From JAUIAI01 sp041396585 (GTDB lineage: Bacteria; Pseudomonadota; Gammaproteobacteria; Burkholderiales; Burkholderiaceae_E), in NCBI GenBank assembly GCA_041396585.1, contig JAWKYG010000005.1, positions 248,001 to 312,000 on the forward strand: a stretch of DNA of 64,000 nt. The letters run 5' to 3'. Of the stretch, positions 25,032-33,923 are shown piece after piece (within the stretch, counting starts at the first letter, position 1; every line of letters starts with the position of its first letter). The translations under genes were made by a program, and so were the position numbers. The notes beneath the pieces are model-generated. The model made no database searches and was not told the DNA's origin. It saw only the letters and a list, made by a program, of their open reading frames with translations.

Positions 25032-25925
25032 TCATTCTGCCTGCGTGTCCGATTCGCATTGGGCAACGAGCCCGCGGTACAGGATCTCCCAGACCGCGCG
25101 CACCCGTGGTACGCGATGGATCCGTTCATGCGCCGCCAGCCACAGCGTGATGGACATCGTGGGCAGATCCTCGAGCACACGACGCAGGCCCGGCTCACGT
25201 CTTGCCACGGGCCAGGCGATGAAACCGATGCCACAGCCAGCCATCACCAGGCGCGCATAGGCGGCCTGATCATCGCAGCGTACCGAGAAGTGATCCCGGC
25301 CGACCTCCCAGCCCCGGGCCCGCATCGCGTCGATGATCATCGTGTTGCGATCGAAGCCGATCAGGTCGTGGCTCAACAGGTCTTCGGCGCGTTGCGGGCT
25401 TCCGCGCCGTTCGAGATAGTCGGTGCTGGCCACGGCCGCGATCGCCATTGCGCCGACGCGGCGGCTGACCAGTTCGCCCTGGGTGCTCTCGAAGGCGCGC
25501 AGCGCGATGTCGGCCTCATGAAACATCAGGCTGTCTTCCTGGTCATTGGCCACCAGCTCGAGCGCGATCTGCGGATAGCGGCTTCGGCAGACGGCGATGA
25601 TCGCCGGCAGCACCATGTGGGTCATGAACACCGGCGCGGTGATGCGGACGCTTCCGGCCAGCGTGCTTTGCCGGCCGGCGCGAATCAGGTCGATCTGGGC
25701 GATGGCCTGTTGTGCGCCACGGGCCTCGCGCAGGACGTCGTGACCCAGTTCGGTCAGCGTCAGCCCGCGCGCGTGGCGGCGAAAGAGCGGGCCGTCGAAG
25801 CGCCTCTCCAGCGCCTGGATCACCCGGCCAACGGTTGGCTGGCTGATGTTCAGGTTGCGGGCCGCCGCCGAGAGCGAGCCTTGCTCGGCCACCGCCACGA
25901 ACAGTTGGATCTCATGCCAGTCCAT
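25032..25925 (-). CDS. LysR family transcriptional regulator
   Basis: A 297-residue LysR regulator. The N-terminal winged helix (M-D-W-H-E-I-Q-L-F-V-A-V-A-E-Q-G-S-L-S-A and onward, residues 1-60) includes the S-Q-P-T-V-G-R recognition segment. The effector domain runs from about 90 to 290. It is transcribed divergently from the NAD-binding protein gene at 26023, the usual arrangement for a LysR target, and two symmetric elements lie between them. aroG follows 25 bases downstream and may simply share the transcript. Confidence 0.9.
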   Translation of the reverse strand: MDWHEIQLFVAVAEQGSLSAAARNLNISQPTVGRVIQALERRFDGPLFRRHARGLTLTELGHDVLREARGAQQAIAQIDLIRAGRQSTLAGSVRITAPVFMTHMVLPAIIAVCRSRYPQIALELVANDQEDSLMFHEADIALRAFESTQGELVSRRVGAMAIAAVASTDYLERRGSPQRAEDLLSHDLIGFDRNTMIIDAMRARGWEVGRDHFSVRCDDQAAYARLVMAGCGIGFIAWPVARREPGLRRVLEDLPTMSITLWLAAHERIHRVPRVRAVWEILYRGLVAQCESDTQAE

Positions 25926-25930
25926 GGGCT

Positions 25931-25992
25931 ATTCAATTGTGAATATCAGAATGGATATTTTAGGCAGTTCTCCATTCACATTTTTATTGTGA
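25931..25992. promoter_or_regulatory. Two symmetric candidate LysR sites in the divergent promoter region
   Basis: ATTCA-ATTG-TGAAT (25931-25944) and TCACATTTTTATTGTGA (25976-25992) are dyad-symmetric and AT-rich. The second fits the T-N11-A pattern bound by LysR proteins. They lie between the LysR gene and the divergent NAD-binding protein gene. Confidence 0.5.
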
Positions 25993-26022
25993 TGATTCGC
26001 CCAACGCAACGGAGGCGCGATC

Positions 26023-26955
26023 ATGAACCAACAAATCCTCATTCTCGGAGCCACGGGTCGCTTCGGCCGTCATGCGGCGACGGCGCTGGCGGCGCACGGA
26101 TACACCTGCCGATCCTTCGACCGGCGCCGCGATGATCTGCAGCAGGCCGTTCGCGGCGCCGATATCGTGGTCAATGCCTGGAATCCGCCGTATCCGCTCT
26201 GGCGGCGCGAGGTGCCGGCGTTCACGCGCGCTTTGATCGATGCGGTTCGCGGCACCCGCACCCGGGTGGTGATTCCCGGCAACGTCTACAACTTCGGTGA
26301 GCCTTTGCGCGAGCCGGCGGTGACCGGAGCGGCTGGCCGGGTCGGTCGGGTCGCCATCTGGGATGCCGGCAGCGCTCAGCGCGCGACCAACCCGCTCGGC
26401 AGGGTGCGCATCGAGATGGAGCAGGCGTACCGGCATGCCGGTGTGCGCACCCTGATCCTGCGCTGCGGTGACTTCCTCGATACCGAAGCCAGTGGCAACT
26501 GGTTCGATCGCGTGATGACGCGCGACCTGGCCAAGGGGCGGTTCAGCTACCCGGGCGATCCGGCGGCCGCGCATGCCTGGGCTTACCTGCCCGATGTCGG
26601 GCGCGCGCTGGCCGGTTTGCTGGCACGCGAGCAGGATCTCGATGACTTCGCCGACATTGCGTTCGCCGGCTACACGCTGACCGGGCATGAACTGGCCGCG
26701 GCAGTGGGGGCTGTCCTGGGCAGGCCGATCGCACTGAGAAGGATGGCCTGGTGGCCGGTGCGTCTGGCGCAGCCGTTCTGGCCGTTGGCAGGGCATCTGC
26801 TCGAGATGCGCTATCTGTGGTCGCTGCCCCATCGGCTCGATGGCTCGGCGCTGGCCCGCGCGCTGCCGGCCTATCGGGATACGCCACTGGGCGAGGCGCT
26901 GGCGCAGTGCCTGCCGCTGAACCTCGCACTCGCACGCACCGGCTTTGCCGCATGA
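26023..26955 (+). CDS. NAD(P)-binding Rossmann protein (NmrA/epimerase-like)
   Basis: A 310-residue atypical short-chain dehydrogenase. The N-terminal nucleotide site is I-L-G-A-T-G-R-F-G-R-H. No classical Tyr-x3-Lys pair is obvious; the V-Y-N-F-G segment near 90 occupies the corresponding area. The protein resembles uncharacterised epimerase/NmrA-type proteins, so either redox catalysis or nucleotide sensing is possible. A GGAGG ribosome site precedes the ATG. Divergence from the LysR gene suggests that regulator controls it. Confidence 0.78.
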   Translation: MNQQILILGATGRFGRHAATALAAHGYTCRSFDRRRDDLQQAVRGADIVVNAWNPPYPLWRREVPAFTRALIDAVRGTRTRVVIPGNVYNFGEPLREPAVTGAAGRVGRVAIWDAGSAQRATNPLGRVRIEMEQAYRHAGVRTLILRCGDFLDTEASGNWFDRVMTRDLAKGRFSYPGDPAAAHAWAYLPDVGRALAGLLAREQDLDDFADIAFAGYTLTGHELAAAVGAVLGRPIALRRMAWWPVRLAQPFWPLAGHLLEMRYLWSLPHRLDGSALARALPAYRDTPLGEALAQCLPLNLALARTGFAA

Positions 26956-26978
26956 TCAGCGCGATTGCCACCAGACGC

Positions 26979-27004
26979 AAAAAAGCCGCGGCATGCGCGG
27001 CTTT
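26979..27004 (-). terminator. Rho-independent terminator of tRNA-Pro
   Basis: A perfect 9-bp stem, AAAGCCGCG (26982-26990) with CGCGGCTTT (26996-27004) and a five-base loop, is followed on the minus strand by a run of six T. It lies 21 bases after the tRNA 3' end. Confidence 0.85.
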
Positions 27005-27024
27005 CGACGAATTCTCTAACGAGT

Positions 27025-27101
27025 TGGTCGGGGTGAGAGGATTCGAACCTCCGGCCTCTACGTCCCGAACGTAGCGCTCTACCAGGCTAAGCTACACCCC
27101 G
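27025..27101 (-). tRNA. tRNA-Pro (anticodon CGG)
   Basis: A 77-base tRNA with a complete cloverleaf on the minus strand. The acceptor CGGGGTG pairs with CACCCCG, the discriminator is A and the CCA end is encoded. The anticodon stem CTACG/CGTAG encloses the loop TTCGGGA, giving anticodon CGG for the proline codon CCG, which is common in this GC-rich genome. The T arm contains GGTTCGAATCC. It is followed by a strong terminator. Confidence 0.96.
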
Positions 27102-27116
27102 CATACCGCCCGCCCG

Positions 27117-28100
27117 TCAACGATCACGGTCGGTGGCGTAAGCCGCAAAGTATAGCATGGCCTCACGGTACACGGAAGTCTCGCTGGCGCTGGTCAGTGC
27201 GTCGATCTGGTCGCGGGCGAGGTCGGCCTCGGCGCGGGCGCGGGCGCGGGCATAGTCGAGCGCGCCGGTGGCGCGCACCGCGGTCATGATCTCTTCGAAG
27301 CGGCTGGCGTCGCCGGCCTCGATCGCTTCACGCACCAGCTTGCGCTGGGCGTCGTCGCCCACGCGCATCACGTGAATCAGCGGCAGCGTGGGCTTGCCCT
27401 CGCGCAGATCGTCACCGAGATTCTTGCCGATCTCGCCGGTGTCGCCGGAGTAGTCGAGAACGTCGTCGATGATCTGGAATGCCGTACCCAGGTGACGGCC
27501 GTAGGCGGCGGCCGCGTCCTCGGCCTTGGGGCCGGCATCGCACAGAATTGCTCCCAGATGGGCGGCAGCCTCGAACAGCCTCGCGGTCTTGTAGCGAATG
27601 ACCTGCATGTAGCGGGCCTCGTCGACATCCGGGTCGTTGCAGTTCATCAACTGCAGCACCTCGCCCTCGGCGATGGTGTTGGTGGCGTCGGCCAGCACCT
27701 TCATGACGCGCATGCGATCGACATCGACCATCATCTGGAAGGCGCGCGAATATAGAAAATCGCCCACCAGCACCGCCGCGGCGTTGCCGAACGTGGCATT
27801 GGCCGTGGAGCGCCCCCGGCGCAGATTGGAATCGTCCACCACATCGTCGTGCAGCAGGGTGGCCGTGTGGATGAACTCCACCACCGCGGCCAGCTGGTAG
27901 TGGCCGCGCTCGCCCCGGTAGCCGAGCGCCCGCGCCAGCAGCAGCAGCAGCACCGGACGCATGCGTTTGCCACCGCTGCCGACGATGTAGTCGGCAATGG
28001 TATTGACCAGGGCGACTTCCGATCGCAACTGGCTACGGATGACCGAATCGACCTCGGAAAGGTCGGCGGCCAGGACCGGAAAGAGCTCGGCAGGTTTCAT
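27117..28100 (-). CDS. ispB: Polyprenyl diphosphate synthase (octaprenyl type)
   Basis: A 327-residue long-chain trans-prenyltransferase making the ubiquinone side chain. Both aspartate-rich motifs are present: H-D-D-V-V-D-D near residue 84 and F-Q-I-I-D-D-V-L-D-Y near 210, plus G-G-K-R-M-R-P near 45. It is divergent from rplU, the usual arrangement in proteobacteria, and its stop lies 16 bases from the tRNA-Pro gene on the same strand. The 178-base upstream region holds the rplU promoter. Confidence 0.93.
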   Translation of the reverse strand: MKPAELFPVLAADLSEVDSVIRSQLRSEVALVNTIADYIVGSGGKRMRPVLLLLLARALGYRGERGHYQLAAVVEFIHTATLLHDDVVDDSNLRRGRSTANATFGNAAAVLVGDFLYSRAFQMMVDVDRMRVMKVLADATNTIAEGEVLQLMNCNDPDVDEARYMQVIRYKTARLFEAAAHLGAILCDAGPKAEDAAAAYGRHLGTAFQIIDDVLDYSGDTGEIGKNLGDDLREGKPTLPLIHVMRVGDDAQRKLVREAIEAGDASRFEEIMTAVRATGALDYARARARAEADLARDQIDALTSASETSVYREAMLYFAAYATDRDR

Positions 28101-28147
28101 CGTGGCGGTATTCTAATCTGTTGAGGTGAGCGAAACACCACCCCTTC

Positions 28148-28177
28148 TTGCCAGTCGGTGTCGTGACACGCTATACT
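28148..28177 (+). promoter_or_regulatory. Predicted sigma-70 promoter for rplU-rpmA
   Basis: TTGCCA (28148-28153) and TATACT (28172-28177) are spaced by 18 bases. Transcription from about 28184 would give a 95-base leader before the rplU ATG. It sits in the expected place between ispB and rplU. Confidence 0.6.
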
Positions 28178-28278
28178 CGTCTGTTCCCCTGGGTCAGGCC
28201 GGTTCATGGGCGTGCGCGCTACACGCCGCGATCGCGGCTTCCATTGAGGCCCCGGGTTTTCGTTCTTTGAGGTCAACC

Positions 28279-29022
28279 ATGTACGCGGTCATAAAAACCG
28301 GCGGCAAGCAGTATCGCGTAGCCGCCGGCGAAAAACTGAAAATAGAACAGATACCGTCGGACATCGGCAGCGTGCTTACCCTGGATCAGGTGCTTTCCGT
28401 CAGCAATGGCGAGCAGTCCCTGGTTGGTGAGCCGCTGGTTGCGGGCGCCCAGGTGGCGCTCACGGTGCTCGATCACGGTAAACACGACAAGATTCGCATC
28501 TTCAAGATGCGTCGTCGCAAGCACTATCGCAAGACGCAGGGTCATCGCCAGCGTTATACCGAGGTCTTCGTCAGCGGCATCAACAGCTCGCTCGGCACCA
28601 GTGAGGCCGATCCGGCCGCCGCGCTGGCCCGCGCCCGGGCATTGCGTGCGGCGCTCGATCTGGCCGCCGAGGGTGGCAGCCCGGCCGCCATCGCAGAGGT
28701 GCGTCGCAGCTACCGCACCGGCGAGGCGGCTCCGGCCGCTTCCGTCGCCACTGCCGGTGACGATCTCACCCGTATCGAGGGTGTCGGACCGAAAATCGCC
28801 GAGCTGCTGCAGGCCGCCGGGATCCGCACGTTCGCTGACCTGGCCGCCGCTGACACGGATCGCCTCAAGGCCATCCTGACCGATGCCGGTTCGCGTTTCG
28901 CCGCCCATGATCCGGGCACCTGGGCCGAGCAGGCCAAACTGGCCGCCGCCGGCGACTGGGATGCCCTGAAGACGCTGCAAGATGAACTCGATGGTGGCCG
29001 TCGTGCCGCCGACGCCGAGTAA
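28279..29022 (+). CDS. rplU: Ribosomal protein L21 with long C-terminal helix-hairpin-helix extension
   Basis: Residues 1 to about 103 are a normal L21 (M-Y-A-V-I-K-T-G-G-K-Q-Y ... K-M-R-R-R-K-H-Y-R-K-T-Q-G-H-R), which binds 23S rRNA in the large subunit. A further 144 residues follow: an Ala-rich linker and then a helix-hairpin-helix-like domain (L-T-R-I-E-G-V-G-P-K-I-A near residue 170) ending in W-D-A-L-K-T-L-Q-D-E-L-D-G-G. Standard betaproteobacterial L21 is about 103 residues. Related tails occur in L21 of Bacteroidota and some alphaproteobacteria, as I recall. The start was set at the canonical M-Y-A-V-I-K. Confidence 0.92.
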   Translation: MYAVIKTGGKQYRVAAGEKLKIEQIPSDIGSVLTLDQVLSVSNGEQSLVGEPLVAGAQVALTVLDHGKHDKIRIFKMRRRKHYRKTQGHRQRYTEVFVSGINSSLGTSEADPAAALARARALRAALDLAAEGGSPAAIAEVRRSYRTGEAAPAASVATAGDDLTRIEGVGPKIAELLQAAGIRTFADLAAADTDRLKAILTDAGSRFAAHDPGTWAEQAKLAAAGDWDALKTLQDELDGGRRAADAE

Positions 29023-29034
29023 AGGAGAGCTGTC

Positions 29035-29295
29035 ATGGCACATAAGAAAGGGGGTGGTTCCACCCGTAACGGCCGCGATTCGAATCCGAAGATGCTCGGC
29101 GTCAAGGTGTATGGTGGCCAGGCCATCAACGCCGGCGGGATCATCGTGCGTCAGCGCGGCACCCGTTTCCATCCGGGCGACAATGTCGGCATCGGCAAGG
29201 ACCACACGCTGTATGCGTTGGTCGACGGCACCGTGAATTTTGCGGTCAAGGGTGCTTTGCGTCGTCACACCGTGACGGTCGAGCCCAGCGCCTGA
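29035..29295 (+). CDS. rpmA: Ribosomal protein L27
   Basis: An 86-residue L27 beginning M-A-H-K-K-G-G-G-S-T-R-N-G-R-D, whose N-terminal tail reaches the peptidyl transferase centre. Length and sequence are standard. AAAGGAGA precedes the ATG, and the gene lies 12 bases after rplU. A terminator follows before obgE. Confidence 0.97.
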   Translation: MAHKKGGGSTRNGRDSNPKMLGVKVYGGQAINAGGIIVRQRGTRFHPGDNVGIGKDHTLYALVDGTVNFAVKGALRRHTVTVEPSA

Positions 29296-29315
29296 TCGTG
29301 GCCATCTGCGCCGCC

Positions 29316-29341
29316 AAGCCCCGATTGGTCGGGGCTTTTTT
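29316..29341 (+). terminator. Rho-independent terminator after rpmA
   Basis: AAGCCCCGA (29316-29324) and TCGGGGCTT (29329-29337) form a perfect 9-bp stem with a TTGG loop, followed by T residues to 29341. It separates the ribosomal protein genes from obgE. Confidence 0.9.
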
Positions 29342-29385
29342 GTGGGCGCGATCCGCGACGGCATGTTTCGAGCACTGATACCGTC

Positions 29386-30528
29386 ATGAAGTTCTTCGAC
29401 GAGGCACGCATCGAGGTCATTGCCGGCAACGGCGGCAATGGCGTCGCGTCGTTTCGCCGCGAAAAATTCATGCCCAAAGGCGGGCCCGATGGCGGTGATG
29501 GCGGTCGCGGCGGCAGCATCTATGCGCTGGCCGATCGCAATCTGAACACGCTGATCGACTATCGCTATGCGCGTCGACACCGCGCCGGCAATGGCGAGCA
29601 CGGGCGCGGTTCGGATCAATACGGGGCCGGCGCCGAAGACCTGGTGTTGCGTATGCCCGTGGGCACGGTCATTCACGATGCCGACACCGACGCGTTGATC
29701 GGCGATCTGGCCCACGATGGCCAGAAACTGCTGATTGCCGAGGGCGGCCGTGGCGGCCTGGGCAATATTCATTTCAAATCCAGTACCAATCGGGCGCCGC
29801 GCAAGGCCACCCCGGGCACGCCCGGGCAGATTCGGAATCTGCGCCTGGAGCTGCGCGTGCTGGCCGATGTCGGGCTGCTGGGTCTGCCCAATGCCGGCAA
29901 GTCCACGCTGATCCGCCAGATCAGCAATGCCCGCCCCAAGGTGGCCGATTACCCGTTCACCACCCTGCATCCGAACCTCGGGGTGGTGCGCGTGGGGCCG
30001 GAACGCAGCTTCGTGGTGGCCGACATCCCCGGGTTGATCGAGGGCGCCGCCGAGGGGGCCGGGCTCGGTCACAGGTTTCTTCGCCATCTGCAACGCACCT
30101 CGCTGCTCTGGCATGTGGTCGACATCATGCCGGCCGACCCGGATGCCGACCCGGCTGCCGACGCGCGTGCGATCGTGCGCGAGCTGCGCGCCTATGATCC
30201 GGCACTGGCCGACAAACCCCGCTGGCTGCTGATCAACAAGATCGATCTCGTACCCGAGGATCAGCGTGCAAAGCGGGTGGCCGAGTTCGTGCGCCGCTTT
30301 CGCGGCCGTGGCCGCAATGCGCTGCCGATCGACGATGCGCACATCTTCTGTGTCTCGGGCCTGTCGGGCGAGGGGGCAGAGGCCCTGTGCGTGCAGACCG
30401 AAGCCTTCGTTCGCGCCAACCGGCCCGATATCGACATGCGCGATCTGGACGATCCGCGGGCCCTGGGTGACGCCGACGACGGAACGCCCGGCGCGGGCGG
30501 GCAGCCGGCCGGATCCGAACCTTCCTGA
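29386..30528 (+). CDS. obgE: GTPase ObgE/CgtA
   Basis: A 380-residue essential GTPase acting in 50S subunit assembly and stress signalling. The glycine-rich Obg fold occupies residues 1-158. The G domain follows with G1 G-L-P-N-A-G-K-S-T, G3 D-I-P-G and G4 N-K-I-D. A Gly/Ala/Asp-rich C-terminal tail of about 40 residues is typical of variable Obg tails. It is 45 bases beyond the rpmA terminator and is followed by proB 14 bases on. Confidence 0.95.
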   Translation: MKFFDEARIEVIAGNGGNGVASFRREKFMPKGGPDGGDGGRGGSIYALADRNLNTLIDYRYARRHRAGNGEHGRGSDQYGAGAEDLVLRMPVGTVIHDADTDALIGDLAHDGQKLLIAEGGRGGLGNIHFKSSTNRAPRKATPGTPGQIRNLRLELRVLADVGLLGLPNAGKSTLIRQISNARPKVADYPFTTLHPNLGVVRVGPERSFVVADIPGLIEGAAEGAGLGHRFLRHLQRTSLLWHVVDIMPADPDADPAADARAIVRELRAYDPALADKPRWLLINKIDLVPEDQRAKRVAEFVRRFRGRGRNALPIDDAHIFCVSGLSGEGAEALCVQTEAFVRANRPDIDMRDLDDPRALGDADDGTPGAGGQPAGSEPS

Positions 30529-30542
30529 TAACGCGGCCGCGT

Positions 30543-31751
30543 ATGAGTTCGCAGCAACCGACCGATTCAGCCGGCGGCGCATGGTCCGGCAGCGCCGCCG
30601 AGACGGGCGACACGCCGGTTGCGCCGCGCAAGCTGATGCCCGCGGCCTCGCGTGTCGTGATCAAGATCGGCTCCAGCCTGGTGACCAATGATGGCCGTGG
30701 CCTCGATCCGACCGCAATCTCGGCGTGGGCGGCCCAGCTGGCCGAGTTGCGGCGCATGGGCAAGGAAGTGTTGCTGGTGTCCTCGGGCGCGATCGCCGAG
30801 GGCATGTTGCGCCTGGGCTGGCGCGAGCGGCCGAGTGAGGTGCATGAGTTGCAGGCCGCGGCGGCCGTCGGCCAGATGGGCCTGGCCCAGGCCTATGAAA
30901 GCGGCTTTCGCGCGCATGGCATGCAGACCGCGCAGATCCTGCTCACGCATGACGATCTCTCCGATCGCAAGCGCTATCTGAATGCGCGCGCAACCCTGCT
31001 CACCTTGTTGTCGGTGGGCGTACTGCCGATCGTGAACGAGAACGACACCGTGGTCACCGACGAAATCAAGTTCGGTGAGAACGATACGCTCGGCGCATTG
31101 GTCACGAATCTGGTCGAGGCCGACCTGATGATCATCCTCACGGATCAGGAAGGCCTGTACACCGCCGATCCTCGCAAAGATACCTCGGCCACTTTGCTCG
31201 GGTCGGTCAATGCGGGCGATCCGCGGCTGGCCGACATGGCCGGCGCCGCGGGCACCCGTTGGGGCCGGGGCGGTATGGCCACCAAGGTGGCCGCGGCACG
31301 GCGCGCGGCGCGTAGCGGTGCGCACACGATCATCGCCTCAGGGCGGCAGCCCGATGTCCTGGTCCGACTGGCGCGCGGCGAGGTGCTGGGCACCGAGTTC
31401 ATCTCGCGCATGCAACGGCTGGCGGCACGCAAGCAGTGGTTGGCCGGCCATCTGCAGTTGCGCGGCGCGGTGGTGCTCGACGCGGGTGCGGTGCGCGCGT
31501 TGCGCGAGCAGGGCAAGAGTCTGCTGCCGATCGGCGTGACCGAGGTGCGCGGGGTGTTCGAGCGTGGCGAAGTGGTGGCCTGTCTGGATGCCGACGGCCA
31601 TGAGATCGCGCGCGGGCTGGTCAACTATGCCAGCACCGATGCGGCGCGCATCGTGCGCACGCCGTCGCACGAGATCGAGCGCCGGCTAGGCTATGTGGAA
31701 TCGCCCGAACTGATTCACCGCTCGAATCTGGTGCTGCGCGACGCGATCTGA
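30543..31751 (+). CDS. proB: Glutamate 5-kinase with PUA domain
   Basis: A 402-residue enzyme phosphorylating glutamate in the first step of proline synthesis. The kinase domain starts at V-V-I-K-I-G-S-S-L-V (about residue 38), with V-S-S-G-A-I-A and V-N-E-N-D-T as substrate segments. The C-terminal 110 residues form a PUA domain. The annotated start gives about 31 extra N-terminal residues over a typical ProB; an ATG at 30636 would give M-P-A-A-S-R-V-V-I-K and is a credible alternative. Neither has a good ribosome site. Confidence 0.93.
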   Translation: MSSQQPTDSAGGAWSGSAAETGDTPVAPRKLMPAASRVVIKIGSSLVTNDGRGLDPTAISAWAAQLAELRRMGKEVLLVSSGAIAEGMLRLGWRERPSEVHELQAAAAVGQMGLAQAYESGFRAHGMQTAQILLTHDDLSDRKRYLNARATLLTLLSVGVLPIVNENDTVVTDEIKFGENDTLGALVTNLVEADLMIILTDQEGLYTADPRKDTSATLLGSVNAGDPRLADMAGAAGTRWGRGGMATKVAAARRAARSGAHTIIASGRQPDVLVRLARGEVLGTEFISRMQRLAARKQWLAGHLQLRGAVVLDAGAVRALREQGKSLLPIGVTEVRGVFERGEVVACLDADGHEIARGLVNYASTDAARIVRTPSHEIERRLGYVESPELIHRSNLVLRDAI

Positions 31752-31841
31752 TTCATCCGCATCGCGCTGGAATCCGTGGCCGGCGTTCGGCCCGGCGCCG
31801 CGCGCTGCGGCGCGGCCGGCATGGGCCGCTGCAGCAGGCTT

Positions 31842-32243
31842 TCAGCAGTCGATCAGTGCCGGCTCTTCGAACTCCTCCTCGATCGCCGCCATCATCTCGG
31901 CATCGAAGTCCCATTCGTCGCGTTCGGATTCGTCGTCGTCGGCCTCGTCCTCGATGAACAAAGCGCCGGCCGATCTGGCGAACTTTTCGGCGACGCTCTC
32001 GTCGATCTCGTATCCCTCATGCTGGCGACGGTTGCGCCGACGACGCGATTCTTCTTCGTCGCGTGCCTGGGCCTCGCGAATCGACAGCACCTCGCGGTTC
32101 TCGCAACAAAAGCGCAGCCCATGGCGGCTGCTGGCATAGAGGCGCTGAGCGGCTTCGACGGCCTGATCCGGCGCGGCGAGGGCGCCGAGCGAGGACACGG
32201 AACGGGGCAGATGAAGCGCCTGGGAAAGTGAGCGTTCGTTCAT
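31842..32243 (-). CDS. Hypothetical acidic protein
   Basis: A 133-residue protein without a recognised domain. The N-terminal half is neutral, with a R-F-C-C-E-N segment near residue 45. The middle has a basic patch (R-R-R-R-N-R-R) around 69, and the C-terminal 45 residues are very rich in Asp and Glu. No signal peptide or membrane helix is seen. It is convergent with proB and has only a weak ribosome site, so the coding assignment rests on composition and an open frame. The opposite-strand frame here is less plausible. Confidence 0.5.
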   Translation of the reverse strand: MNERSLSQALHLPRSVSSLGALAAPDQAVEAAQRLYASSRHGLRFCCENREVLSIREAQARDEEESRRRRNRRQHEGYEIDESVAEKFARSAGALFIEDEADDDESERDEWDFDAEMMAAIEEEFEEPALIDC

Positions 32244-32521
32244 GGCATCGTCCAGTTGGCGGCGACAGGCGCCGCGATGACGTCACTCTAGGCGTCGGAC
32301 GATTCGCTGCCGTGAACAACGTCATGCCGGCGATGCCCGCCATGTGCGAAAGCGCACGTCGGGCGGCTCTTCGTCAGGCTGGCCGACGATCGGCGGTGGC
32401 GGGCACTGTACTGGTCGAATCACCGGCACGCGCCCGGTCGGCGATCTCGTGACCGTGCCTGCCGTCGTGACCCGGGCTGCGCGATGCTGATTGCCCCGTG
32501 ACATCGCCGCAGGCCGTCATC

Positions 32522-33770
32522 ATGAATGCCCGTCAGCCTTCGTCCGCCTCCCGCAGCGGGCAGATCCGTCCTTCCCAAAGGCTCGAACGCGTGCGCTCGT
32601 CGGCGGTTCGCGATCTGCTCGCCCATGCCCGCCGGCCCGACATGATCTCGTTTGCCGGTGGGCTGCCCAATCGAGGGCTTCGATGGCGACGGCATCCGGG
32701 CAGCCTTCGACGCGGTGCTCGCCGATCATCGGCATGCACTGCAATATGGCGAATCGGAAGGCGAGCCGGAACTGCGTGCCGCGTTGGCCGACTGGATGCG
32801 ATCCGCGGGCATCGATGCCCGGGCCGAGCGCATCCTGGTGACCACCGGCTCGCAGCAGTCACTGGATCTGCTTGCGCGTTTGTTACTCGACGACGGCGAC
32901 GCGGTGGCCGTGGCCAGGCCGACCTATCTGGCCGCATTGTCGGTTTTCCAACTCGCCGATGCGCGCCTGCTCGGTTTGGCGGGCGATGACGAGGGGCCGT
33001 TGCCCGGCGCGCTCGAGCAGGCGGCGCGCGAGCATCCGCGCCTGCGCGCGCTGTACCTGGTCCCCGAGTTCGCCAACCCCACCGGCGAGACGATCGGTAC
33101 CGCACGACGCCGTGCGCTGCTCGAGGTGGCCGCGCGGCACGACATTGTTGTCATCGAAGACAACCCGTACGGCGCGCTGCGTTTCGCTGGCGAAGGTGCC
33201 ACGCCGATGGCTGCCCTGGCCCGATCGCTACGTTCCGAAGGCGTCAACCCCACGGTGGTCAGCGTGTCCTCCTTGTCCAAGGTGATGGCGCCCGGCCTGC
33301 GCGTGGGCTGGATGTTGTTGCCCGATTCATTGTTCGATGCCGCGGTCCGGCTCAAGCAGGCGCTCGATCTGCACACCTCCACCGTGGTGCAGTTGGCCGC
33401 GGCTCACTACCTGCGCAGCGGCCGTCTGCAGGCCGCACTGCCCAGACTCAGTGCGATCTATGGCGAGCGTCACGAGCTGTTGCAGCGGGCGCTGACCCGG
33501 CATTTTGGCGACGCGCTGATCGTCAACCGCCCGCAAGGTGGCATGTTCGTCTGGGCACGCTTGCAGGCCGATGCGCTGGTCGAAATGCACGCATGGTTGC
33601 GCCAGGGTCTCGAGCACGGCGCGATCTTCGTGCCCGGCGAGGCCTTCTATGATGCCGAGCCCGATCCGAGCACCTTGCGCCTGAGCTTCGCGACCACCGC
33701 GCCGGCACGTATCGACGAAGGCGTGGGCCGCCTGGCCGCCGCCTGGGCCGCGCTGCGCGAGTCCTTATAA
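32522..33770 (+). pseudogene. PLP-dependent aminotransferase (LysN/2-aminoadipate type), frameshifted
   Basis: A class I/II aminotransferase broken by one base. The N-terminal 50 residues (from the ATG at 32522, ending P-D-M-I-S-F-A-G-G-L-P-N) are in one frame. The rest, beginning E-G-F-D-G-D-G-I-R at 32673, is in the next. Removing one base near 32672 joins them into about 415 residues, the normal length. The C-terminal part holds V-T-T-G-S-Q-Q-S-L-D-L and the PLP lysine in S-S-L-S-K-V-M-A-P-G-L-R-V-G-W. The frame from 32652 alone could produce only an N-truncated protein. It may be a true mutation or a sequence error. Confidence 0.75.
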
Positions 33771-33923
33771 TCGGAAGCAGTCGGGTTCTCCTGCGAACGG
33801 TCGCGGGCGTTCCGACAGAGATGGTGTCCGCACGGGCGTCGGCATCGCCGGCGTCCATGCGGAGCAAGGTGAGCATGCCTCGCCGTGACGCCCCGACGCG
33901 TGAAATCACGCCCGGTCGTTCGG

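Noticed and set aside
28273..30582. A 769-codon minus-strand frame over rplU, rpmA and obgE
   Set aside because: It is antisense to three standard housekeeping genes and a terminator.
31795..31813. GC-rich 7-bp hairpin after proB as a terminator
   Set aside because: There is no following T-run, and it lies in very GC-rich sequence where such stems arise by chance.
31776..32231. A 151-codon plus-strand frame after proB
   Set aside because: It mirrors the acidic minus-strand protein; the hydrophobic stretches arise from reading Asp/Glu codons backwards. The minus-strand frame is only slightly better supported.
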